This document shows, in pieces, positions 1 to 12,318 of a DNA stretch of 64,000 bases. A program made the position numbers and the translations under genes. The notes under the pieces are model-generated. The model did no database searches. It was not told the origin of the DNA and was given only the letters and a program-made list of their open reading frames with translations. Each line of letters starts with the position of its first letter. Within the stretch, counting starts at the first letter, position 1. The DNA comes from Carya illinoinensis (Eukaryota; Streptophyta; Magnoliopsida; Fagales; Juglandaceae), in the NCBI RefSeq assembly GCF_018687715.1, contig NC_056765.1, positions 3,348,001-3,412,000 on the forward strand, given 5' to 3'.

Positions 1-1200
1 CTCCGCTAGTATACATATTTTATAAAAAATATATGTGTTTTTCTATATAGTAATCATATAAATATAAATATAGTAACATCATTAGTTAAATCCAATAATA
101 TACTAGCAATTAGCACTAGTTATTAGTTATAAACTTATAGTAAATAAGTTAATAAATATTACTAATTTACTATATACTAATAGACTAATAGTATTAGACT
201 ATTAGTATATAGTAAATTACTAATATATGTAATAGTATACTATTAGTTGTATATATTAAATTAATATCTTTAAGTTATTATCTATTAGTAATTTAGTACT
301 AGTGTAGTGTTATCACATATTATTAGTTACTAGTTATTACATCTATACTATCTAGTTATAAGTTATTAGACTATAGTAAATAAGTTAATAAATATTACTA
401 TATATTAATAGACTAATAGTATTAGTATTAGTGTATTACTAATATATAATATATATATAATAGTATACTATTAGTTAATATATATTAAATTAATATCTTC
501 TAAGTTATTATCTATTAGTATTAGTGTAACTAGTGTTATTACATATAATTAGTTACTAGTTATTACATCTAGTTATTTAATATTTGTTATAGACTATAGT
601 AAATAAGTTAATAAATATTACTAATTTACTATTATACTATATACTAACTTACTAATAGACTAATAGTATTAGACTATTAGTATATAGTAAATTGCTAATA
701 TAGTTCAATAGTATATTATTAGTTACATATATATTAAATATATATCTTTAAGTTATTATCTATTAGTACTAGTGTAACTAGTGTTATAGACATATTATTA
801 GTTACTAGTTATTACATCTAGACTATCTAGTTATTAGACTATAGTAAATAAATTAATAAATATTACTAATTTACTATATATTAATATACCAATAGTATTA
901 GTATTAGTGTATTACTAATATATAATATATTTAATAGTATATATTAGTTATATGTATATTAAATTAGTATCTTTAAGTTATTATCTATTAGTACTAGTCT
1001 AACTAGTGTTATTAGATATTATTAGTTACTAGTTATTACATCTAGACTATGATGACTATCTAGTTATTAGACTATAGTATATAAATTAATAAATATTACT
1101 AATTTACTATATATTAATAGACTAATAGTATTAGTATTAGTATTAGTGTATCACTAATATATAATATATATAATAGTATATATTTTTACTAACTTAAATA
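1..1200. repeat. AT-rich tandem array, about 235-bp units
   Basis: The same block (starting taaataagttaataaat or a close variant, then attactaatttactata and a run of ctaatag/attag words) begins at about 141, 377, 600, 845 and 1080. The spacings are 236, 223, 245 and 235 bp. Units differ by small indels and substitutions, and the window start cuts the array. It is almost pure A/T with short words such as ctagttatta. No coding capacity is visible. It is best read as a local satellite or large minisatellite. Confidence 0.8.
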
Positions 1201-1274
1201 TATTTTTACTAACTTATTAATTTATTTTTATTGTTTAAAGTAGATTAGTACCATTTTTTTTTCCCAATTTTGAA

Positions 1275-1490
1275 CCCCAAACGGCGCCGTTTGGGGTAAA
1301 ATTACCCCAAACGGCACCGTTTCTGTGCAACCCTAATGGGTTTTCACTTCCCTCCCCCCCCCAAACGGCGCCGGTGCCGTTTCTGTGCAACCCTAATGGG
1401 TTTTCACTTCCCTCCCCCCCCCCCCCAAATGGCGCCGTTTCTGTGCAACCCTAATGGGTTTTCAACTTCCCCCCCCCCCCTTCGCTGTCA
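1275..1490. repeat. GC-rich palindromes and 3-copy minisatellite
   Basis: A perfect 22-bp palindrome with the core AAACGGCGCCGTTT lies at 1275-1296. It is followed by three copies of a unit starting ctgtgcaaccctaatggg at 1323, 1383 and 1441 (60- and 58-bp spacing). Each copy ends in a run of 8-14 C and another AAACGGCGCCG-like box. The block sits directly against the AT-rich array and has very different base composition. It may be the end of an old mobile element. Confidence 0.7.
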
Positions 1491-2200
1491 GTGAATCACT
1501 TTTCTTCCTCAGTGGGTTTTCACTTTCCTCTCATCTGAGTCATCCCAACCTTCACCGACCCCAGCCCGTACCTCTCATCTGAAGATTCTGAAGCCGTGCC
1601 GTGCCGGAGCTCCTCCGTCGTCCCTCCGTGAACCCGTATATCCCATTTTGAGTTGTAACCGAGGTGCCTCTCTCACCTCTCATCTCAGATTCTCTCTCCC
1701 CCTCGATTCCCTCCCCTCCCCGGCTCCCCCTGCGCCGGAATCCTGATCTCTCTCACCTCTCATCTCAAAACGTTATTATTAGGTTTCCCGGCCCCCCCTC
1801 TTCCCCCCCCCCCCCCATTCCCTCCCCTTCCCCTGCGCCGAATCACTCTCTCTCACTCTTTGATTTCTCTTTTCTGTTATGGATTTGGTTTTGGTTTTGA
1901 TTTATTTTTTTGTTTTTTGGTTTTGATTCCCTCCCCTCCCCCTGCGCCGAATCTGTCGTTTGGATTTGTTTTTTTGAAGATTTCTCACCGACTCCGCCCC
2001 GACTCCGCTCCGACAAGTCGGAGCTGGAGCCGGAGCCGGAGCGGAGCATATACCCTTCGGAGCCGGAGTCGGAGGTCGGACTCGGCCTCCGACGAAGTCC
2101 GAGTCGGAGTCGGACGACCCAGATACCGACTCCGGTTGTGTCGGTGCTCAGCCCTGCAGAAAAAGCAGGTACTTGGACTATGCCTATTTACTTAGAATAA
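1491..2200. other. Pyrimidine-rich low-complexity DNA with GGAGTC/GGAGCC hexamers
   Basis: The stretch is rich in ctctcacctctcatct and ccctcccc words. At 1990-2130 it carries degenerate hexamer repeats (ggagcc, ggagtc, gactcc) on both strands. Open frames here encode only low-complexity Ser/Pro/Arg peptides and overlap each other, so no gene is called. It could be leader or intron sequence of a decayed element. Confidence 0.5.
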
Positions 2201-4366
2201 ATATCTCTTATGAATTATAAAAAAAATGCGAAAACTTCTAATGAAGTGAAGCTTGAATATAATCAACCTTCCTCTTATTAAATACATAAGCACATAACCA
2301 AGAGAATCTAGATAATTCCTCCTACTTTGCTCTACCAGTAATACAAAGCATAATTAGAATGAAAATAATGGTGACTAATACAAATGTATTATAACAATAG
2401 TACTTTTATTAGTTGGAAACATGAAAATGGCAATATAACATCCCAATCCAATTCTAAGGTGCATATTGACACTTGCATACCGAGCTATGTGTGTGAGGTT
2501 CTTGTTTTTCCTAAAACAAATAAATAACGGAAAGGAAGGTGCTAAGAAACTTAGAAAGGGTGTTGGTCAACAAAGAGGTAACAAATACGGTGGCCAACAA
2601 AGATTTAACTGTAAAACAGATTATAAAAAAAGAATAATAATGGTTGACAGAGTGCCATGAATGTCAAATTTCCGATTTTTCTACTTTCAGCATACGCAGT
2701 GATGTCATTCCCAACAACATGGACTTCTCTTCAGAAAGTCAAAGTTAGACCATTTTGGTAGATATAGTAAATCACAACTTATAAGTTGTTGTACTAGCTG
2801 CACCTTCTAACAAAATTAAAACCATTCACAAAAACCTTCATTTTTGTGCAAACATAAATTTTAGTTTTCAACAAGACTATGCAAGACTTATACACTCTAG
2901 TATAGCTAAGATATATTTAATATTGCTTCTACTGAAATAACTAGAAATTAACTTTTATGATCTTATAAAACTAGAAAAATATGAAGAAGTTAGTCTTCTA
3001 ATAAATCTGAAACAATTTTTAAAATTCATCAATTTGTCACTTATATGAGCTAGCTCTACCTGAAGTTGGCCTGTTTTTTCCTTTTAGGGGTTTAATATAC
3101 GAAATTCATTCTGGCATAATATATAAGAGTATGGTTTTTCCCCTTTACCAAATTAATATTTGTTCTTGTAGTTTGGTACATTTTCCTATAGGATTTTAAC
3201 TGTGAACTTGAATCCGGACAAATTTTGTTGGTATTGTTTTGCAATAGTTCAAAAAACAGATCGATCTTAAGCTTACTCTTGATCTAAATCTATATATAAA
3301 CACAAAACACAACAGTATTACACAAAGAAAACCAAGCCTTGTTTTCAAAATTGGCACTTAAACCGTAAAAGGCAGATACACAACATTTTGAACCAAACAG
3401 AGGAATTAATACATCAGTTTCGCATAAACAAAATTATTGAAAAAAAAATATACAACTTTTGCAATGCAATCTACGCATGAAGGGGGAAAAACAAATAAAT
3501 TATTGGCAGCAAGCGATACCTTGACGGTGGTGATATTCCCTAGAGCAGAGGACGATTATACTGGACTACAGCAAAAGTTCAACTTGGGAAATGAAATGGA
3601 GGCACAGAACCTCAGTTGTAAGGGAAGGAAATGTAGGGTCACAACGTCGTTACTAGCCAAAATGAAGGGAACTCTATTTTTTCATTTTGCAGGTAGTCAA
3701 AAATGGAGAACCAACAACATAAGGGAGAAGGGTGTGGGAAAATGGGATAGTGAAAACGAGATTTGGCTGAAGACAGAGAAGGTGACGCCATGCACAAACA
3801 TTGGGAAGGGGCCAAATGTAGGTGATATGCAATCAAGGGTCCGTCGAAGTGCAGAAAAGCTAGGTGTTGGGGGAAATGTGTTTTGGGGGTGAGGGGGGCG
3901 GGGGAAAAATAAAAGCAATCTAATAGATTTCACGCCCACACAATGTAAAGCGACGTAGTTTAGAGCGTCAGTAATAATCCTAATTAATGGACCCAGCATG
4001 CAATTGGTTGTATTTGATTTTAAAACTTGCAAGGATTTTTAAATCGCCGCAAAAGGGTACATTTCCCAACGATTTTATTTGTAACGATTTAAGAATTGCT
4101 GGGATAGACAAGATTTCTTGTAGTATAATAGCACAGTGGATCATTATATATATAAATAATTCATATTTGACATAACATTAATAAAATAATAAAATTTATA
4201 TTTTCTCATCAATTTAAATATTTGAGCAAAGTAGTGATATTTTAATACGTACAAAAAGAAATTATAAAAAAAAAAAAAACCTTCAAATACTCGACAGTAG
4301 TAGTACTAGTGATTATATTGACCAAGTTTAGACTGGTAATTATATATAGTTAAGAACGTACATGAT
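2201..4366. other. Intergenic DNA, no supported gene
   Basis: Ordinary AT-rich sequence. A 151-codon open frame at 3437-3892 (+) has no recognisable domain, no upstream context and an equally long frame opposite it, so it is not called. Confidence 0.5.
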
Positions 4367-4375
4367 CATCAAGTA
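4367..4375. repeat. Target site duplication, left copy (catcaagta)
   Basis: Identical to 6936-6944 on the other side of the transposon. This fixes the element ends. Confidence 0.8.
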
Positions 4376-6935
4376 AGGACTGTTCATCCGGGTTTGTTTT
4401 TAACTGGCCTGGACCGAAACCCAGATAACCGGGTTCCCAGATGAGGTTTTCAGCCCGGATTAAAATCGGACTGAAACCTGTATCATGAAAACCGGGTGGA
4501 CCCGGTCCGGAACCCGGGTTTAAAACCCGGTACCCGGATTTTTTTTCCCAATGCGAAAACGGACTCGATTACCCTCTGCTTTCTTAGCTCTGTGCCGAAA
4601 GCTTTCTGCCAGCCACTTTGAAACCCTAGCATTGTCCCTCTCTCAATCTCAGCCTCCGAAACCCTTCTCCCAGTCACTCCGAAAGCTTTCTCCCAGTCAA
4701 TTTTAGTTTATATTCTTACTCTCTCTTTACAGTCACTCTAAAAGCTTTCTCCCAGTCGATTTTAGTTTCTGTTCTTACTCTCTCTATCCTGCTCTCTTAT
4801 CTCTACGTCGAAAGCTTTCTCCCAGTCACTCCGAAACCCTTGCGTCATCCCTCTCTCAATCTCAGCCTCTCCGAAGCCCCATCTTTGATTCTTCCCTCTC
4901 AAGAGCCCAAGGTTTGTTCTTTGCTTACCCTCTGCTTTATTTTAAATCTTCTATTACTTGGGTCTTCACTGAATGATGCTTACTTGTTGTAATCTTGTTC
5001 ATTTTGTGAAAGGTAATTCAGATCTATGCTAGAATCTGTTCACGTTCAAATCTGCAGCAGTGTTTTAGGGTTTTTTAATTCCTTTTATTAATTTGTTGAT
5101 TTGGGTATGTTTTGTGTTCATTTCTTCATGTTTTATGCCCAGATCTAGGGTTCCTACATTTTTTGTTGTGATCGTTGGAGTCTGCTGGGTCTTTCATTAC
5201 ATCAGTTTCATCCTATCTACTGGGTTGCTACACGTTTCTGCCAACCTTTGCTGACCCTGTCATAAGGTAATTGTTTCTCCACACTCATGTTTTCTCTCTC
5301 AGTTAATCAAAGTAAAAGCCTTTGTTGACGGGTTTTTGTTTTTGTTTTCATCTTGTTTGAAATCTGTTGAGTATTATATTTAAACTTGTTTCTTCTTCTT
5401 ATTTCAAAGGTTAGAGATCATGGGCTCCACACACAGAATACAACTGGTCCTGCCCGACTTTCATGATGGCAATTTTAGCCTCGAGTGCTCTTCCAGAAAT
5501 TGCAGGACAGACAATTTCATCAAGTGGCTTTGAACTAGGTGAGGTTGAGAATATTATGATTTTCAAATCTAAAATATCCAACATTTTAGAGCTCTTCTTA
5601 AGGATTCAAGTAAATGGTAATGTTGGATAAGTAAATTCAAACTTATCTGTGTAGATGCATATTTATAATTGAAGAGACAACAAGAAAGGTTTCGAAAACA
5701 ATAATAATAAGTTAATAACGTTATGAAGCTTAACAGATTCTGTGTATTTTTTTTTAAAAAAATTTACAGTAGAACCTTGAATTGTTTCTCCCATTTATTT
5801 GTGATGATGTTCTCGTTTCTGCATGCATTGAATTCATACAAATAACTGTTTTGTAAGGTCCTCGATTGAATTTAGCTACAAGTTTGAGAAAATTGATGAT
5901 GGTTGGGGCCTTTGATTTGGAGTATAGGTTAACTTGCACCCATATGTAGTAAACTGCATCCTGCTTCAATGTAGATAGTCCTCATTTCATTTTCTTAGAC
6001 TTCCAAAGTACAATGAAATTTCAAAACCTTTTTTTAGTTTGAAAGTTAGGAACAGGACTTGACAAGAAGCCATCTTGCGGTTATTATCTGCCTCTGCTTT
6101 TAAAGAAGCCATGCATCTTTTTACAAACTTCCAACATTAATGTAGTTGCCCAGAAGGATATTCTGATGTATGTTTTCTTACCTCTTCCGTCTCTACCTTA
6201 TTGTCTAGTACTTGGAATTCCAGAATTGAGAAGTGAAACAGCTTCTGAAGGGATTATCCAGGAATGTTGTTTATTGATTCAACTCAAATAAGTTGATTGT
6301 TCTTCAGCTTGACTATACTTTATGCTACTTATTAATTACAGGGGTGCTAGGAGACTATTTGTGAGAAATACTCAACTCAAACCGTATATGAGGAGTTGTA
6401 GATAAGCTTGGACCAAAAATGGCTGTTGAGAAATGCATTGATTGCATGAAGCAGACATATTATGTAAGATGTATTGGCGGCTCTATGTAATCCATTTTTA
6501 TATGTAATTTCATATTTTGTAAGTATGTTTTGTAATGTAATATATAAATACCAAATAATATAATATGTAGTGATTGCAGTTTTTTTTTTTAATTTTTTGA
6601 TGCATTTAGTTAAAAATAAAAATTAGTTTTGTATATAAAAGAATATGCACCAAATAATATAATATGTAGAGATTGCAGTTTTTTAGTATTTGGTATTTAT
6701 ATATTTTAGTAGTTAAAAAAAAAAAAGAAGAAGAAGAAGAAGAAAAGAAAAGAAAAAAAGATCTGGGTACAACCCGGAACCCGGATTTCCGATTTTAACA
6801 AATTCAGATTCATCCGAATTCCGGACCAGGTCATAACTGCGTGTATCCGGGCCGGATTTCATCCTGAATTTGAAATCCGGGTTACGGGCCGGGTACACCC
6901 GGATATCCGGTCCGAAACCCGGATGAACGGTCCGG
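4376..6935. mobile_element. Non-autonomous DNA transposon (hAT- or MULE-like) with copied host sequence
   Basis: The left end reads ggactgttcatccgggttt. The right end, read in reverse, gives ggaccgttcatccgggttt, a 19-bp terminal inverted repeat with one mismatch. The element is flanked by the direct repeat catcaagta at 4367-4375 and 6936-6944. Both subterminal regions are dense in ccggg/cccgg words. The 9-bp duplication suits a Mutator-like element, or an 8-bp hAT duplication plus one chance base. No transposase is present. The interior at 4560-5630 looks like a gene leader: CT-rich sequence with four or more repeats of gaaagctttctcccagtc, a GT donor after about 4910 and an acceptor before 5410. 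A near-direct repeat (aataatataatatgtag) recurs about 100 bp apart at 6555 and 6655. Confidence 0.8.
5463..5630 (+). CDS. Short ORF inside the transposon, unknown (possible copied exon)
   Basis: A 55-codon frame starts at ATG ATG and reads MMAILASSALPEIAG near its start. It crosses a plausible splice donor at about 5539 (ctag|gtgagg). It follows a plausible 3' splice acceptor at 5408. This looks like the first coding exon of a host gene copied into the element, with the last 30 residues being intron read-through. I do not recognise the protein. Confidence that it is expressed is low. Confidence 0.2.
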   Translation: MMAILASSALPEIAGQTISSSGFELGEVENIMIFKSKISNILELFLRIQVNGNVG

Positions 6936-6944
6936 CATCAAGTA
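6936..6944. repeat. Target site duplication, right copy (catcaagta)
   Basis: Identical to 4367-4375. It lies about 215 bp downstream of the stop codon of the YABBY gene, so the element inserted just 3' of that gene. Confidence 0.8.
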
Positions 6945-7159
6945 GAGTTCAAAGTGCTCTCCCCCATGCACGTACGTATACAACATAAATCAATTAGGAA
7001 CCCAAAGTTTAGATAATTGAACAGTCCGATCGATAGATTAGAAGAAATTTAAGGACAAGATTCGAAGTAGTTTTAAACATGAGCTGCTAGCACGGTTCAA
7101 GAAGATCGAGATGGAACACAAATTAATTAGGAAAACTAGCTAACACGATATAAATATTC

Positions 7160-7380
7160 CTAGTAGCTGGGGGAGACACCCACATTTGCAGGAGCAAAAA
7201 ATCCATCTTTCATCAGCACGTCCTCTCCTTCCTACATGAATACAAACCCAAAAACGTCATCGTCTCAAATATCCAAAGCTAGCTAGAGCGTTGAGATATT
7301 GATCATCATGTCATGTTTACTAATTTTACGTGTATGATCTGCGGTCAATCATGATGATCAGCCATGCATGTATATTATAC

Positions 7381-7413
<33 letters not shown>

Positions 7414-8283
7414 AATAGAGGAGATGATCATCTAGATCATTAGGGTTTAGAGTACCTGTTGACGCACGACGCTAGTTCTTTTCACGGGTTGATCAGGCAT
7501 GAGTCCGAAGTGGATGTGTGGGAAGTGGGCCCACTGAAAGTAACGAGACAAAGGAATTACTATTAAATTGAAAATCGTTTCGAGGTATTATTGTGAAATG
7601 TATTGGTATGAATATATCATAATTATAAAACCATGTAGAGTATTCCTTGCATGGTTGTATTAATTTAGTAAGTAGAATGAAACCAGAGTCCTGGAAAAGA
7701 TCAAGCCCCAGGAAACAAAGAGATGGAATTTTCTTGGATCTCACGTTCTTTGCAGCAGCACTAAAGGCCTCTCTGTGGCTTATATCAGGATTCCCCGCTT
7801 TAATTCGTTGGATCTCGTCCCTGCAGATTGAATAATTAATGTCAAAGTCATGCACATTCGTCGCAGAAGCATTCAAGTTCCACACCATACCACAAAAAAA
7901 AAGAAAAAGAAAAAAAAAACAAAACAAAATTATAAGTTGCATGTACATGACATAATTAAGATTGATACAAGTGAAATGCTGAAAGCTGTGTAGGTTATAA
8001 TTAGGTATTATACAAGCAGCAAGTTCAGAATTAGTTCTTACTTGATGAAGCGGTTGTAGGCAGATGGGACTCTCTGTCTCTTCTCCGGAGCTGGAAATGG
8101 AGAATAAAAACTTTATATTTCACAGACGACAGAACAAGAGACAGACGCATTACAATCATTTCGCTGGCATTTTCTCTAACTTTTGAGCTTAATTTCACTC
8201 TCTCTCCTTCTATTTCATTACTTCATCATCATCTCAAACAATCCATTTCCTTCTCCTAGATTCTACACTATATTTCCGGGGGA

Positions 8284-8323
<40 letters not shown>

Positions 8324-9730
8324 CACAATTAAAGACAACCAGTATTTTGGACATTAGTGGTATAAGAACAAACTAAAAGGAAGAAATGATTTCGAGGACC
8401 CATTTAAGAACAAATCAAAGATCGTTTGTGTTCTTTGATTACTTCTATAATGTTAATTTTTGGGGAGTTGTGGTGTAAGAACAAGTCCATGATGCGGCGC
8501 CGCCTCAAAATAAAAACAAAAAAGTTGTGGAGGATTATATATAGGGTCTTGGTGTCCGTAAAGTAGAGATGAAAGTTCAATTTTAAAACCGTTGAAGAAT
8601 AATTAATGTAGCTAGACATGCAGATCTAAAATGGGATCTGCTACTACTAAAAAACTTGGAAAAACTTGAAGAAGATGAATTAATAGCCAGGCCTTTGATA
8701 ACCGTACGAAAGATTCTTGCAGCTTGCCACGCCCAGACCAAGAAATGCTCGGATTCTGTTGGGTAGTAAGCTTCAAAGGCCATCGCAGTCTTAACTTTTT
8801 CAAACTTTTTTCTTGATTTTGCCAAATATCACTGTTTAACAAAAAGGCTTGGGTGCGAAGTTTAAAATTTCAGTACCCCCAAAAAGTAATAACAATAAAG
8901 TCATCGACTTGAAAAGCCATTGAAGTAGCTGCTTATAGATCATGCATGGTAGTAAAGAGGCCGCCAAGTGGGAGACATCAAAGAAACAATATAAATAAAA
9001 GAATTAAAAACCTCCCTTCCTGTAACTACTAATTATATGCATTTGGATTGCTAAAAGATCATCTCAACATGAAAGAAACAGCTTGAGTGCAGGAAATCTC
9101 ACGTCTTGCAACGACTAGAGGTTTAGGGATCCCCTGATCATCTCCTCGAGCAGGCGGAACTGATTCATTTGGGTTGGGCTGATTGATCATAATGTTCGAA
9201 GGAGAGCTTCGGATACCCTCCTGATGATATATATAATTCCCAGTTAATAAAACCAACAATGCGTTACATATTGGAATTCGAACTCGGAGAATAGATGCAA
9301 CAATAGCCCAAATAAACTGAAAAACAAAAATATTCAGTTTTTATACTCGAAACCCTAAAAGAATTCAATATACCAGGAGATTTTGAGGATTGAAGAAAGT
9401 ATGTCCTAGATGAAGCTGGTTTGCTGCAGGAAGAAGCAGCCCGCGCATGTTCACGGACAGGAGGTTGGTGCAGTGTCCACATCGAACTGTGACGGTCTTA
9501 AACAGACTACTGCAGGGAACACTCACCTAAACACTCACCCCAAAACCAGAAGAAGAAGAAGTAAAGGGGCAAAGCATAAATATTCAAATCAGGAAGAAAG
9601 AGAGATTAGAGAGATCAGAGAGAGAGAAGGATACCGCCAGGACAGTGTCGCAGAAGTTGCAATGGACATAACACAGCTGATCGGAGGGGGAGAGGTGGTC
9701 CGGTGAAAAGGCAGCGGAAGAGGCAGACAT
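7160..9730 (-). CDS. YAB1: YABBY transcription factor, FIL/YAB1 type
   Basis: Seven coding exons on the minus strand: 9730-9635, 9526-9374, 9220-9103, 8090-8042, 7820-7745, 7533-7456 and 7231-7160. All introns are GT-AG and the phases join to 213 residues. The C2C2 zinc finger uses C24, C27, C48 and C51 with the family spacing X2-X20-X2. The HMG-like YABBY domain spans about 123-175 ([17 protein letters not shown], then [16 protein letters not shown] and [11 protein letters not shown]). The C-terminus ends ANVGVSPSY, as in FIL/YAB1 proteins. Members are nuclear DNA-binding regulators of abaxial identity in leaves and floral organs. Length and exon number are normal and nothing is broken. The start at 9728-9730 is chosen because [20 protein letters not shown] matches the usual N-terminus; an in-frame ATG at 9850 would lie in the leader. 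Intron 3 (about 1 kb) holds a 34-bp CT repeat. Orthology to YAB1 rather than YAB3 is inferred. Confidence 0.95.
7378..7412. repeat. (CATA)n(TA)n microsatellite in YABBY intron 6
   Basis: catacatacatac followed by a TA run, inside the last intron of the YABBY gene. Confidence 0.85.
8287..8320. repeat. (TC)17 microsatellite in YABBY intron 3
   Basis: Perfect TC repeat of 34 bp inside the largest intron of the YABBY gene. Confidence 0.9.
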
Positions 9731-9887
9731 TTTTGTTGATTCTCTCTCAGCCTTTTTATTTGATTGATTGATGGGATTGACTGACCAGCGGGAATTTGAG
9801 GATAGACTGATAAACCTCCGTTGGATCTGAACTTGTTGATTTACTGTCAAGGAAGACGAAGAAGAAAGAGAAAGAGGGAGATGCCAC

Positions 9888-9897
9888 TATATATAAT
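9888..9897 (-). promoter_or_regulatory. TATA box of the YABBY gene
   Basis: ATTATATATA on the minus strand, about 160 bp upstream of the start codon. This implies a leader of roughly 130 nt that is rich in GA/CT and matches the spacing of plant core promoters. Confidence 0.5.
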
Positions 9898-10024
9898 AGA
9901 ATAGGCGAGGGAAGAGTCTTGAAAATTAAATGGTTTCGTGTTTTGCTTGTTTTTTTTGTTGTTGTTGTTGTTGTTGATGTATTTAGCATATTGTACGTAC
10001 AAATTGCCAGTGAATCATAAACAC

Positions 10025-10151
<127 letters not shown>

Positions 10152-10762
10152 AATAAACGGCCGAGGTAAATAAGGAAGGAAATGTATGGTTGGCATTCCC
10201 AATGGATGAGAGAGAGATAGAGAGGGGCAGAGGCGGCAGAGGTGGGGGGGAGAGGAAGAGGAGAAAGGGACATTTGCATGGGAGATTAGCTTTGGCTCAT
10301 TCACCTGTTGTTTTCACAGTTAAGAGGTTGTGAAGGCTTTTCTTGGTTTCCTACAATTCCATTTCGTGTTTCATGTTCTCGAGCTCCTCGACTACTTTTT
10401 CCCCCTTCTTTTTTTCTTTTCCATCTGGTACACACTGGTTAGACAAAGCCTTAAATAACGGGCATCTATACATACATACATACATGCATACATATATTGT
10501 GCCGTGCTTGGACATGTATATATAAGAAAAACAATTCTCTTTATCATATTATTAATATCTCATGATGTAACATTAAATGATTGATCCACAATAGAAACAT
10601 AACAAATAATCTTTAATAATTAAATGCCACATCAAATCAAAATAAGAAGATGATAGTAAAAAGGAAACGGGTGGGAAGCGTTACTCTATTGAGAAAAATA
10701 AATATAAAAAAAAGAGAGGTGCATGTGACAGACACAGAAAGATTACAAAAAAAATAATGCTA

Positions 10763-10895
10763 TAAACAGTTACTTTTGCATACTTTCTGTGCATTCCATT
10801 GATGTGATTGACTGCATCACTTTTTTTAATACACAACCAATCACATCAGTGGAGCACATAAAAAAGTATGTAAAAATGACTGCACATAGAATTTT
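10763..10895. repeat. MITE family D copy (imperfect inverted repeat)
   Basis: The left arm (cagttacttttgcatactttctgtgcattccattgatg, split here: cagttacttttgcatac, ttctgtgcattcc) is roughly complementary to the right arm (catcagtggagcacat, agtatgtaaaaatgactg). Similar sequences occur at about 17098-17262 and 62195-62345, so this is a dispersed family. No duplication flank was resolved. Confidence 0.5.
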
Positions 10896-10904
10896 GTTAA
10901 ATAA

Positions 10905-11015
10905 AAGTAAACAAACTTACGGGATTTTATGTAAACTGTTAGATCTACTTTACAATAAAAGTAGTTTTACAATCTAACAATTCTATAGATTCACATCAGT
11001 TTGTAAGTTTATTTT
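10905..11015. repeat. MITE family C copy
   Basis: Contains ctgttagatctactttacaataaaa and cacatcagtttgtaagtttattttt (each given in part). Close relatives lie at about 39470-39655, 47235-47400 and 53285-53430. No coding content. Confidence 0.45.
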
Positions 11016-11698
11016 TAAATAATCCTTTTGTGGCTAAACTATTTCTCTTAAAAAAAGGTTGATAAATGTATATACACGATATAATAGCCTATCCACGAAA
11101 TTTATCTTTGGGACATAATTATCATAATAATCAACCAATATCATATCTTTGCATAATTTTTTTTTCTCATAAAGTTTACGCTTAATAAAACAATATTATA
11201 TATAACACGATTCAAAATATAAAAATATTATCAATTTAGAAATTTTTATGCCGGGCACGTACATACATATTAATCTATCAAGCTTTTCCTCGATCGAGTA
11301 GTACCCTTTAACATTTTTTCTGAGCCTTGAATGTATCGATCAAGATTTTTCTTAAAAGGGAAAAATCCTTTTTCCTAATTTGTGATATTTTTATTACTAT
11401 AAATGTACTCTAAAATAATATTGTTAAACGTAGTAACGTACAAAGGAGAACGTAGAAGGGAACAACAAAGAATTTGAATGGGACTCATAGGATCAACGTA
11501 CGTCGACACGCTAGCTACGCCTTTTAGTTATTTATTTATATATATATGTTAACTTTTAGAAACATCTTATGGTTAAAAGGATGATGCTAGGGTGACTATT
11601 AAATGTGCATACTAATATAAATGATTTTTTTTCTTTTTTATAAGCATTTTTTAAACATCTTTAACCATTAATAAATAAATAAATAAATAATTTCACTA

Positions 11699-11706
11699 AT
11701 AGTCAC
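11699..11706. repeat. Target site duplication, left (atagtcac)
   Basis: Exact 8-bp match to 12311-12318. Confidence 0.88.
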
Positions 11707-12310
11707 TAGGGGTGTCAAATCGTGTTAACGGGCTGTGTTTATCTCGTGTCAAAGCATGTATATTATACTATATAGGTAAACCCTAAACCGACCCATTAAG
11801 CTTATCGTGTCAAAATCTTAAATCCTAACACAACCCATTAACATAACGTGTTGTATCGTGTCAACCCGTTTTGACCCATTAATGAATATTACTAAATAGG
11901 TTGACATGACACAATACGACCTGTTTCAAATTGTTTATATAAATGAGTTGAATAGACTTGAAATTAACTTGTTTGACTTAATTAAATTTAACATAATTTT
12001 CTGTAAATGTTAAAATCACAATATCTATAAAAATTATAAAATTAACTACAAGTCTAAAATTACAATCTAAACAATAAAAATATTGAAATTAAAATTCTAA
12101 CAATTTTACTTTTGGGTAGAAGGGTATAATTGTAATTTTAATTTTCTTAACGTGTCATAACGGGTTGACCCGTTATCAACCCGTTAAGCAATCGTGTCTT
12201 AACGGGTCAACCCGTTTTAACCCGAACCCATTAAGATTAAACCCTAACCCGCTATTATCGTGTCGTGTTCGTGTTGGGTTAACGGGTCGTGTAACAAATT
12301 GCCACCCCTA
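11707..12310. mobile_element. hAT-type MITE, 604 bp
   Basis: The element begins taggggtgtcaaat and ends attgccaccccta, an inverted repeat with one mismatch in the outer part. It is flanked by a perfect 8-bp direct repeat atagtcac (11699-11706 and 12311-12318), the duplication size of hAT transposons. Subterminal DNA is full of cgggttgacccg, aacgggtc and cgtgtc words, typical of a common plant hAT MITE class. It carries no ORF. Confidence 0.9.
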
Positions 12311-12318
12311 ATAGTCAC
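12311..12318. repeat. Target site duplication, right (atagtcac)
   Basis: Exact 8-bp match to 11699-11706. Confidence 0.88.

Noticed and set aside
3437..3892. 151-codon open frame on the plus strand
   Set aside because: No recognisable domain or splice context, and a long frame also exists on the opposite strand; chance opening is likely.
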